Shown: positions 26,701-38,700 of the stretch, in pieces
Layout: the number at the start of each line of letters is the position of its first letter
How positions within the stretch are numbered: the first letter of the stretch is position 1
Assembly: GCA_014058105.1 (NCBI GenBank)
Contig: JACGCM010000440.1
Span: 248,001 to 312,000 of the forward strand
Direction: 5' to 3'
From: Kingdonia uniflora
Taxonomy: Eukaryota > Streptophyta > Magnoliopsida > Ranunculales > Circaeasteraceae
DNA length: 64,000 nt
Position numbers and translations under genes: made by a program
The notes under the pieces: model-generated
Database searches by the model: none
Told to the model about the DNA's origin: nothing
The model's input: only the letters and a program-made list of their open reading frames with translations

Positions 26701-29700
26701 ATCATTCAAGGCATCTTGGCCGCGGGAGCAACCACATTTCAACCAATTGACAAAAGAAATACTCAGGATGTCTGGTATTTTCTTAGATAGATGGAATAAG
26801 GCAAAATGTTTACAATTAAGAAAGTAGGGTAATAGTATGAGAGAGAAGGTGTCAACAGAACATTGAAACCGGTTAAAATTACAGTAAATTGGGTAGGCAC
26901 ACACCCCTGTAGATCTTTGATCTCAATACTAAGACTATTATATCACTGTTACATGGGTGGTTCCGGATTCCTAGTTAAAACTATGTTTTATGATTTTAGA
27001 TTCAGTGGGGCTTTATGTTCTGAGTTGGTTCTTTCATTAGTGTGTGAAACATTGTCCTAATTCTTTAGACTATTCATCTCTACGTTGCATTTCATTTCAG
27101 GTGAAGCTGCTCCTCTTAATGAAGTTATAGACTTCATCCTCGCTACTCAAATAACTCAAAGCCCTGAACAGGATACAAGTGACGAAGACATTCAGGTTTT
27201 TCTGCTCTTATTCATTACTCCATTATTACATTTTTTTTTAAACTCTAAAGATTAAGTTTATTAGTGAAAAATAATACTAATGGGAAGACGTTCTTATGTA
27301 ATTGCCTCACAACTCCTAATTTTTGTCTGTTTAAATGTGGATGTTGTACTCATAGAATCTAAAGATTTCATACATCTTACGTGCATAATATGAATATCTA
27401 ATGTTCGTAAGGTCAAGCCGCGAAAGCAAAATTTTGACAAACCATGGGAATTTTAAAAGCCAAAAATTAAAAATACGTCTCCTTTATTTATCTTCAAATC
27501 CCTACTATAAGCTAATAACGTGGCACGTGCCTATGGATCGTTTACCACTGCCAACCCTTGGTCTCTATTTTAGCTTATTTTCTATTTACTCTGTTGGAGT
27601 TGCTCTAGAGTTTCAGTTTTAGTGAGTTTACTATTTGGATACTATTTGGATAGACATGAAAGTTATTGTAGGAGTGATCCTAGGGAAATCTAGGTTATAA
27701 GGAAGAGGGTGGTGTAATTTCTTAGTAGTTGTTAATGAAAGTATTTTAAGTTATCTCAGTAGAAACCCTAGTTTATTAAATCTAGAAGTAAAACACGTGA
27801 TTGTTCTTATGAATTAAGCTTCTGCGTTCGTAGATTCACGTTAGGTGGTATCCAGGGGCGGAAATTAGGGGGGGGGGGGGCAGGAATTTTGTTAAAAAAT
27901 GTCTATATAGGTAGGTATATATAAAAATAAAATAAAAATACGTATGTACATTTTTCTTTGTCCTAATGACATCAAGGAAAGTTAGCTCAACTGGTAAAGG
28001 GTAGAGCTCCTAATCTAAAAGTCTAAGGTTCAATTCTTGATGTCATCAAATAAGAACCTTATTTTGATATTTTCTTTCACCTTAAGTTGATCATGTCATT
28101 GCCGCAAAACGCTTAAATTTTTTTTACGAGAGGAGAAGTGAATCCGGATAATTTGCTAGTCAAATGTAATGTTATATTTGATTGATTTTTAAGTTTAAAA
28201 TACCATTAAATGACCAATTTTTTTTGGGACGGAGCCCCCAAACCCCCCGATACCGTAATATAATTCATCATACTACCTTCGCCCCCCCAACATAAAATTC
28301 TGGCTCCACTCCTGGTGGTATCAGATCTCTATTTTAGCTTATTTTCTATTTATCTATTTACTCTGTTGGAGTTGCTCTAGAGTTTCAGTTTTAGTGAGTT
28401 TACTATTTGGATAGACATGAAAGTTATTGCAGGAATGATCCTAGGGAAATCTAGGTTATAGGGAAGAGGGTGGTGTAATTTCTTAGTAGTTGTTAATGAA
28501 AGTATTTTGAGTTATCTCATTTCTTAGATTTAGAAGTAAAATACGTGATTGTTCTTACAAATTAAGCCTTCGCGTTCGTAGATTCGCGTTATAAGGAGCC
28601 GTTACAATTAAAAGCACTAACCCGAATTTCTATTTATTCATGCAAATTAAGAAATTATAAAATACAGTTACTTTTAATTTAAGAGGCAGGATTCGGATTC
28701 TAAAAAGGGAGGGACACGTGACGTGAGTGGGTGGCAAGCAGTTACATCAACCATCCCCTCAGAAAAATTTGACTTAAATTTTGAAGACCTTTATTTGCTC
28801 GTCCATGTCGACATGTTCTTCAAACCACGGATTCTCTTGTGGAAATTTATGTACTTGGGGATTGTTCCATGGACATCCCTAGATTTAGCAATTCCAAAAA
28901 TCTTTGATCTCCACAACAGCCAAGTAACATGCTCGTGAGAACGAGCCACAAAATCCTCCCAATGGGGATATTAATATTTACCGGTGACGTCTAGCTTCTT
29001 TCACCACTTTTTCCCTAACTGCATATTCTTTTACTCTCTAAGCAAGACAGGCTTTCCCATTGCACTTCAATTGGTTGGATGGATGAAAGATATCTTCAAT
29101 TGGTCTCATTTTCCTTGCAATAATAAAGGAACAAGTTTTCTATTTAGAGTAAAAATAAGGTTTCTAATTTAGAGGCCCCTTGTGCTTAGGTTTATTATAT
29201 CTTTGGTGTTGATTCGAGAATTAAGCATCTAGCTTGTAGTAGTTTTTGAGAGAACTAATAAGGTTCTAGGGTTTATTTAAATTCTTGAGGTTAATCCTTG
29301 TTAGAGTTTTACACTTGTTGCTTCCGCCGAATATATTCTATCATTATTCATCCAAATAAAATAAAATAAACTTCTGGCTGAGAGAGGGTAGGTTCCCTTT
29401 TTAAAAGAGGGAGAGAAACGCGATGCGAGTGGGTGACAATATGTTATATCAAATGTTTTTGCAGCTCACTTGTCATGAGTTTGACACTGCAATAAGTTTC
29501 CATTGTTATTGTTGACTGCTAAAGAAAAACTTTATAGCAATAACCAGACAAAAAACATATAAATTCCTTGAACACTATGGAATTATACGTGTTACCAAAC
29601 AAATAACAAATTATTTCTTTTAGCATTATGTAATCACTTATAAAAATATTGGCTTGGTAAGGGTTTTCGGATCTGAGTTTTTTGTGATTGCCAAACTGTA

Positions 29701-32700
29701 TTGTATTCCTAGAATTGGAAACTCAAATTTTATTTACATGTTTATCATGGTTGAACGAGGGGATAAAAGCAAGCATGCACACACTACGTTTGGCAAGTTT
29801 AAGTGTTACAAACTACGAGTGCGGAAGCAATTACTTGATACTAAATTAAAACGATCTCTTTTATTCATTTCAATCAATGACTACAAGCTCTCTCTAGACC
29901 TATCTAGGGTTTCTCTCCTTTCTCAAAACTCAACACTAACTTTCCCTCTCCTAGGATTCTCCTAAATATAAGAGATCCCCACCATCTTAACACTCCCAAC
30001 AAAAAAGGCAACTACCCAAAGTAATCCTAATTTAGAGGATTCTCTAGCATAAAATAAAATAAAACACTAATGGAAATTACGTAGACCCCGGTCACGTAAA
30101 AAATGCGCATAGGTCGTGGTCGTGATGACCTACGACCTATCATTAAGTGATTGCTTTTAAATTCACTTTGGGGTAAGAGTTTGAACTCGCTTTGGGGAAA
30201 GAGTAGGAACTAGTTGCAATTGACTCATATTCTTCATAGGTTGAATTGAATTTAATTGAATTGAACCTATGAATTGAATTGAATTGACTTAAACTCGCTT
30301 GGGGAAAGCGAGTTTGAACTCGCTTTGGGGAAAGAGTAGGTACCTACCACTTGAATTTCAGGTGTTACACACACATGGATCTTCTTCAGTTTTCCAAGTG
30401 CCTTCTAGGGTTAATTAAAAACCTATTTTTTAATATTTGTGTTATTTTGATTAAAGTAAAACCATAATTACGAGCTGTTTATTGATTCTTTTGATCTTTT
30501 GCTTCCTCAAGATTGGTAATACATATGTTTCTGTTGCAAGGGTTTCTCTTGTGACATGTAAAGAACGACAAACACATGTGCGTACGTCCAGGAGATATAG
30601 CATTATATATGTGTACCCCAACTTTATTCTCAAAAGAAATGGAGGATCTTCCATATTTTCTTCGCTCCATTTTTCTGTGCTCTGAGTATCAATTAGGGTC
30701 CTCAATCTTAGAAAGAACTTGAGTTCTCCTCATGTATCATTCATGAGCATCAATCGAAATGTTGCTACCTCTTTGGCAGCTATGTGCAGAGTAAATTTGT
30801 TCTCTCTCCAACAATGAATAATCCATTCTTTCCACAATTTTAAGTTACTACTAAAAAAAATCTTAAATTAAGTCCAAATAGTCCTGAGACTCCAAGGTAC
30901 TTGATTACGATTGAGTGCTTTCTCTATTGAAATTGAGTCAATAAACACTCAAAAGTTTAATCACAAAAATCATTATCCTTTTGTAATGCTAGCACGACTG
31001 CTGTGTACTTTGTTATAAATGCAGTTCCCAAACCATTATTTCTTAGAAGAATACCGGTAACTGCAGGACTAAGTTCTCTAGGAAAACAGCTCCACAACCC
31101 TCCCCAACTCGAAGTATTTTGGAAGAAATCGTATGCCATTTATGAAGATCTTATGTTCCTAAAAGTGTTTATAAAGTATGCAAGGGTCCTTTGTCACTAA
31201 TAATTTTACATGAATGTAATACTCATTCTTATTTCAAATATCTCAGGCGGTGACTAATGATACATTGTTTGGGACTATGGAAAAGACACTGCGTTTGCTC
31301 GAAATGGGATTTTCTGAAGCTGAAGTGTCTTCGGCTATTGATAAATATGGTGAGTCATTTTAAGATGTCTTAGTGTTAGTACATGTTTAGAATGGCTTGT
31401 TGGGATTTTGAGCTTCTATAATATTTTGTTCAAAGGTGATGTATTATGAGTTTGGTAGTTTCTTCAAATCAAATTTTCTCATAAAAGGAAGTCTTAAAAA
31501 TCATAAACACATTAAAGCACTCTGTATCTTTTCATGGTTTCTCTTTGAAAAATTAATGCTGTAAGTGTTTTGATGCCTTAATGGGAAATACTCCATAACT
31601 TTCTTTGGGAAATGACACAATGTTTAAAGTTATCATACCCGGCCGTTTCATTTGACTTAAATGTATATTCAACATCTTGATAATTCATTTTATTTCTTTA
31701 CTCTTGTTTCTCATGCAAAGTTTAAATTTCAGAACCCTTTTCCCACTTTTTAGGTTCAGAAACTCCAGCTGGGAAGCTTGCTGAGTCGATTTTTGCAAAT
31801 AGAACTGCCGATACCCGCTTTGACAAAAAAAAGGTTTGTCCCTTATTAAAATCATTTATGAGTTTATTTATCTCTTTTTAGTTTGTCATGTTGAATATTT
31901 GATTTAGAACAAAAAGGTTTTATAATTGGTAGTATGAAGTGGAATTTAGTACTCAGATGCGACTACCAAAAGGAAGAGAATGAAATGTTTGGTTAGGATG
32001 AAGCTTGTTTGGTTTTTGAATTTAAGAAGGCAAGGACTATACTGTAGTGTAGGATAGTTTTATGGATGAGCGTTATAGAGAAGATATTGGAGAATAAATG
32101 TGATCTTGAAGGAGAATCACATCGCATTTAAGTTCTTGTGTGGAGCTTCCACAAATGGGTTTGGGAGCCATTTAAGCGTTTGGCATGTCTTTTAGCTTTT
32201 ATTTGGAATATGTTGACCTAAAGAATCCATTACAAGTTGGGATTTAATCACAAGGAATCTTTTTATTTTGTATTCATAAAACTAAAGGGATTTTTTCCTA
32301 TCTTTTTTGCACTGTACCGAGGCTCTTTTCAGGCTTGACAAACCACCACCTACATACCTTGGTAGTAATGAAGTACTAGTTTAGTTTTGTCTTTAGCCCA
32401 AAGGCTAATATCTGAAGCATAAAGGCAAACATCTTGAAACCGGTAAAACAGCTACTAAATTGCGTGATATTCTCCCCCAAACATATTGTTGGGGTTCGAA
32501 CTTTCAACCTCCCCCTTAGAGGAAGAGATGACAACCGGTTGAGAGAAGGCACATCTTCTATATCTGAGGGTTCCTTAGTAAAAAAAAGCCATACAAATAA
32601 ATCTAATCTTATTTATGCTAATCCAACTATGACTATTATGATCTGCTTTGGTACAGTCTACTATAATGCTTTTACTACTCAAAATGGCTAAAATATAATG

Positions 32701-35700
32701 TCACAGCCCTACAACCTTTATCGGTTAAGCACCTCTCCAATACTCCCGTGCTCGAGTGGGTGGGGTGTCACAAAATTCCCGACAATGGAAGAAGCCTCCA
32801 TTGCACTTGATCACTGTTGAAAGCTTGTACTGCAGCTGTGAATTAGAAAGTAACTAAACTCTTTGATAGCCCAACTTGTTTGCTCTAACCAAAGCTTCAA
32901 CAAAACTGTGCACTTATCCAAGTATGATGTTTATGCTATAAGTCCATAGTAAGAACGCCAATGACCTCAAAGACATTATTTCTAAGGAGTGCACTACACT
33001 CCCCGGGGGGGGGGGGGGGGCGCGGGGTCCAAAAGCATGATTTAATAGAGAGGTGCCTTCTTATCTGTATCTGTACACCAGCTTCTTAATCACCTGCAAA
33101 TTTGTTACAGTATTGGTGATTTGGCCAAGAGAGAGCTGTTTTGAATCTATATAAGTATTATTCTTTTAACATTCTGAAGCTTGTATGGTGTACTCTGGAA
33201 AACAAACTCATTTCTACCCTGTCAAAAGAAAATACAAAGAAATGTGAGTTCGATAAATCTTTGATCTGAGGGTTGCAATGTAATGCAAGGTTAATAGCAC
33301 TTTTGAAATTGCAAACATCAAACCCCCATTCCCGAATTTGAGCAGCCATTGGCAGACCCGAAAAAGATGGAAAATAGTTTCTTCTATTAGCAAGGCTATT
33401 TTATGTTCTTTTAGTCCCACATTGGTTATTCATAGAAGTAGTTTAATATCTCTCTCCTATATATAGAGAGTATGATGTAACCTAAATAATTAATTCAATA
33501 ATAATTTTTTTCTCTCTCTAATCTATTTCTACATCTTCATGTGAACCACACAGTTTCCATCTTGTAACTATTTGAAGACCTCTCTTCTGCAACTCAGTTT
33601 AATTGGTAGAGCACCATGCATTAACTTCCCGCAAAAACTTGAGAATCTAGGTTGAACTATAGATAGATTCCCATACGGATCTTTACCACCATGTTTTAGG
33701 GATATGTTGCTCAAAGGCAGACCTGACAGAGAAAACACCCTTGGGATCAGACATCCAAATGCATTTGTCTTCCCTGTTTGTATCTGTAATAGCACTGGAT
33801 AAATCGCTGTTAAGGGCATTTGATAAATCATCGCTTGCTATTGAAATTAGGAATTATATCAATATTCATCAGCAATCCAGTGATTCCTTCAAAAGTCCAC
33901 CTTTGTACCTTTTTCCACTATCCAGAAGGCATTTTTTCTCATAGTTTGAATTTCAGCCTTTACTCCTAACCATAGAGAAGACTCTCTGTAGTAGGAATGT
34001 AGGATATCAAAGGCATGTATAATGTTAATCTCTATGCCCATGTTCCCACTTCTTCTTTTGACCTCCAGTTGAGAGGCTAAGCCTATATAGCTTGGAATAT
34101 GTCTACCAGGTATCAACGCCCGTTGTTCAACACTTATGATTCTATCAGCAATGTTACTTCAATGTAGAGGCCAAAATCATAGTAATAATTTTAAAAGAAA
34201 AATTACTTAGAAAAATTGGTCTGTAGTTCTTCAATCTTTTGGGGCACTTCTCTTAAGGCACTAGGACGATAAAGTTGGAATTCTACCCTCTAGGAAGGGA
34301 GTTATCAATAAAGAAAGATTTGACGAGCTTTATCACATCTTGCCCCACTACAACCCCAATAGCTTTGGTAATATATTCCTCCAAACCCGTCCAACCCAAG
34401 GGAACTATTTGGATCCAAGTTGTAAACAGCTTCTCTAATTTCAGCATCATCCGGCACAGCAGTTAGAGTATGATTCTCAGCTTCAGTGACCAAGTTTGGG
34501 ATCAACCTCATGAGCTCATCATTAAAAATGACGATATACTCTCTTATACCCTCCAGCTTATCAAGACTATTACCATCCTCACTCTCAGTGGAAGTAATAT
34601 GGCTTACAAGCTTAATTTGTGACGTTGTATGGAAATACCGGGAGTTCCTATCCCCTTCAGTGATCCATTTGACTATTTTACTCTGGATTTTGTATCCAAA
34701 AAGATTGCTCCTGCTTAGTGACGTTGTCTAACAGTCTAACTTTACAAAGGTAGCGACTTCAGATAGGAGATAGACTTACTATTGCCTATGCCCCTAGCAT
34801 GGCAAAACGCTCGTCATTAAGTACTTACCAAAAGACCTGCCCTGGATGACTCCAAAGTTCTATGAAACAAAGTGGGAACTGGCAAGGTGATGTAGCAGTT
34901 GGTTTGATTGATACAAGGCACATCATCATGGCCTCAGATTCTGATGTGGTTATGGCCCTCTCTAGGGAAGCCATTCACGCCAAATGGTTCTATTACAAGT
35001 TGTTGCGTTGGTCTCATTGTTTCAGTTCAAGTATCTCACTGAAGTTGAGCATCTTTAATCCCGGGGTGCTTAAGTACATTGCTAGGCTGATTCTTACGTA
35101 TCAGAAAATTGATTAAGCCACCCCCTCCCTCGCTCGGTCTAGCATTGTAGGGTTTCTATGGAGTTTAGACATTACTGAACCCCTTATGGAGTTTAGACAT
35201 TACTGAACCCTTAGATTGAGTTGCCCCTTATGGAGTTTAGACATTACTGAACCCTTAGATTGAGTTGTCTGGAATCCTAGTTCTGACAATGTATCTATGA
35301 AAGGTATCCCGTATCTAAAATTTTGTACTTTCTGCTCCATTCAAGGCCATTTGCAGGAGGTTTCTGTAGAAATAAATAAGAAATAAATAAGAGGAGAAAG
35401 TTTATTCACTCTTAAGTTGATTAATTAGATTACATCACAACCTCTCTTTATATAGTAGAAGATCATTATGCTAATTCTACTAGTTCCCAATGTGGGACTA
35501 AAGTAGTATGTGTAAATACACACATACACTCCAACATTCCCCCTCACGTTGATACGGACATATAATGTCCGTGTCAATGTGGATTACAAAGAAATAGGTA
35601 GTCTCTCATATACAATCTCATAGGTCGTGGTCCTATGCGTACGTTTCCGTGACTGATTTCTAAGTTGTTTCCTTATTTTATTTATTTGATATTATGCTAT

Positions 35701-38700
35701 TTTGTTCTAGAGAATCCTCTAAAAGAGGATTACTCTAGCAATTTCCTTTTTGGTTAGGAGTGTAGAGAGTGGGGTGGAGATCTTCTATATATGGGAGATC
35801 CTAGGGTATGACTAGGTAGTGTTTAGTTTTGAGAGAAAGGGAAGAACCCTAGGAGAACTAGAGAGAATTAAGAGAGCTTGTAGTAGTATTTGATAAAATA
35901 AAAGAGATCCTTATTCGTTATTTAGCTTCCGCAATCTTAGTGTTTAACAAATTGGTACCAGAGCTAGATCGAACTTGGCAGATTTTTTTTTACGAAGATG
36001 GGTAAGAAAACACCGAAGAAACCAATCAAACAAACACAATGAGAGCGTTTGAAATTGGTAGAGGACTCTATCACAGATTTAACGGCTTCCAACAAGGTTA
36101 TGACAAAACAAATTTAAGCAATATTGGTAGCGGTGATGTCAAATCTGGCAAGAGTAGCCTCGTCGGAAGTTGCGGGGGACGAAATCGACGGTAACGAGGG
36201 AGGGTCAAGGGGAGAGGGAGAGGTCTTCCAATGGGATCCTTTATGTACGATGGACAACTAGCAGGCATCAATCCTATGAATCCACCGCCGTTGCAAGTAG
36301 TTGGGCGTGGGAAGGAAGTGATTTTTTCCCGAGATCACGTTGAGAGGTTCAAGCCAAAAAGGGAGAGGACCCATGTTTTCAATTCGTTTGAAGGTCTAAG
36401 TATTGATGTTGAGGTCAACGTCAAGTTCGCGGACGCAAGGGATGTTGAGGGTTTCGTCGATCCCCGATATCTCCGGAGTACGACGCGGACTCCGAGCGAC
36501 GAACCCACGATTGGGGATGGTTTGGCAACAAGCTCCGACGCGAGGGAAGGATCCCAATCGAATCAGGTAGTCGAGGTAGTCAACAGTCGAGGGAGAGAGC
36601 TTCCGGTTGCCACCAAAAGTCGCGGAAGGGACGACCCAAACAACGAAGAGAACCAGGGAATCAGGGAGAATGGCACGCCGGGAATCAGGGAGAAGGGCAC
36701 GGGCGGGCCAGGCACGTGTCGAGGCGTCACCCATGGCATGCCACTTAGAGGCACAGACAAGGAGCAAAGGACATCATGCAAGGCACGTGATAAGGCAAAG
36801 TTAACATGAGTCAAGGCATGCCGGGCACAAGCACGGGCGTGCCAGGGTAAGGGATTCTCTTGGCCGACATGCCACACGTCAACTGCTGGGGAAAACTTCA
36901 TGGATTTCACAGACCCATCTTCCCCTTCCTAGCTCGGCGACAACAATGGTGCAAGTTGGAGAGAGAGAGACACCGACGACCCAAACAATACTCCCCGCAT
37001 CGATGACAACAATGGATGCCACGTTGCCAACTCCAACGGGTGCAACGACAATGACTCCGACAACACCCTCAATTTTGGTGAGCACGAGTGTACCGCCAAC
37101 AGCGCCTCCGACTCTAATAACCACCAGATCGCACCTACGACATCCACTAACACGAAGGATTTTGAATCACAGGGTCCGCACAGATAAGTGGGAATGGGAT
37201 TTCGTAGTACTAACATATATAGTAGCGGATATACGGGGAATGTTAGTGGAGATTGGAGTAACAAGCAATGTTCGAGATGGCAACTTAATGTGGGGGCAAC
37301 ACCTTATGTGCTCCCAAGGCCACAAAAGCCATCAACACCTCCGCAAGGACCTCGTTATTCGGGGTAGAGTAGCAAGAAGAGACAGTGGACTAGTGGGAAC
37401 GGATTTGCAGGTGATCATAGGCAATGGGATGAACCCGAACATAGGGGATCCGTAGATAGTTACGGTTTCCATGACAGGAGGGTCAGGGTCGCGGTAATGT
37501 TCTAAATAACTTCGGAACACGTCCTCGAACGGACAGCTATCAACCAACTGCGGGTATTGGAGCTACTAGATACGGACAACAACCACCGTATGGTACTCAA
37601 AGGTATGGTTACCAGGGCAACCCAGATAACCAAGTCGCGAACGCCATTATTTATGCGTTCCAGAATCTGAATTCTGACGTGAAGATTAACGTACCAGATT
37701 TTGATAGGAAATCAGATGCGGATGGGTTTACCAATTGGTTGAATAGAGTGGATAAGATGCTTGCATTCAAGAAGTGCACAGGACAGAGGGCGGTAACGTT
37801 GATAGAGACGAAGCTAACAGGTTACGCATTAAACTGATGGGAAAACATTATCCAGCGGGTATGACTACATAACTGATTGAGAGGTTATGAGGGGCGAGAT
37901 GATGACTCGTTTTATCCCGAGCACTTACGAGGAGGAGAGTTTTGCTAAGCTCCAAACCTTACGTCAGGGTCGGAGTCAGTCTGTGGATGATTACGCTAGT
38001 GACTTTTACATGTTATTGTCACATGTTATTTTATCCGAGTTAGAGGCGCAACGGGTTAGTCGCTTTCGTTTGGGTCTTACGAAGCGTATTCAGGACGAGA
38101 TAATCTTATTCTCTCCACACTCCTTGTTAGAGATAGTCGAGATGGCTTGTAGAGTTGAGGCTAAGCTAAAACCTTTAGGATTTCAGTCTTTTATAACACC
38201 AGCTACAGTGACCCCGACACCGACTTCTACAGCGCCAGCAGTTGGGGGAAAACCAACAGGAATTGTCAGGAGAACCATTTGTTACAACTGCGGGAAGATA
38301 GGACATATGAAACGTGAGTGTCCTAGCCCACGTAAAGCGATAACACTCATCTCTCAGCAACTACATGATCACGTAGATGAGGCACTTGAGCAGTTATTTA
38401 TTGTAGAGTATGAGGATGCAGAGGTGACAGCAGTTGATTTTCCTTCTCCTTGAATTTGTGAACGAATCCTTAGGGAGGGGGGGGGGGGGGGGGAGTTGAT
38501 AGGTCGTTACGACCACGACCTATGCGTACATTTCCGACCGATCTCTAAGTTGTTTCCTTATATTGTTTATTTGATATTATGCTATTTTGTTCTTGAGAAT
38601 CCTCTAAAAGAGGATTACTCTAGTAGTTTCCTTTTTAGTTAGGAGTGTAGAGAGAGGGGTAGAGATCTCCTATATATGGGAAATCCTTGGGTCTGAGTAG

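Larger units (their letters stand above)
27562..28591 (+). mobile_element. LTR-PBS-LTR remnant, split by a MITE
   Basis: A 282-bp segment (27562-27843) recurs at 28326-28591 with about 90% identity by eye. Between them, apart from a MITE, lie only GG and TGGTATCAGA (28316-28325), which matches the start of a tRNA-Met primer-binding site. This is what remains if an LTR element lost its whole interior and kept both LTRs and the primer site. Outer boundaries are approximate, and I found no clear target duplication. Confidence 0.6.

Noticed and set aside
27968..28044. A functional tRNA gene
   Set aside because: Box A and box B are good, but the anticodon arm and the standard acceptor pairing are poor and the segment is inside a MITE.
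33000..33022. Long G run as a purine tract of a retroelement
   Set aside because: No LTR begins next to it and its length may be a sequencing artefact.
36396..37547. Several long minus-strand frames opposite the gag-only element
   Set aside because: They are shadows of GC-rich Gag coding sequence on the + strand, and no domain is recognisable.
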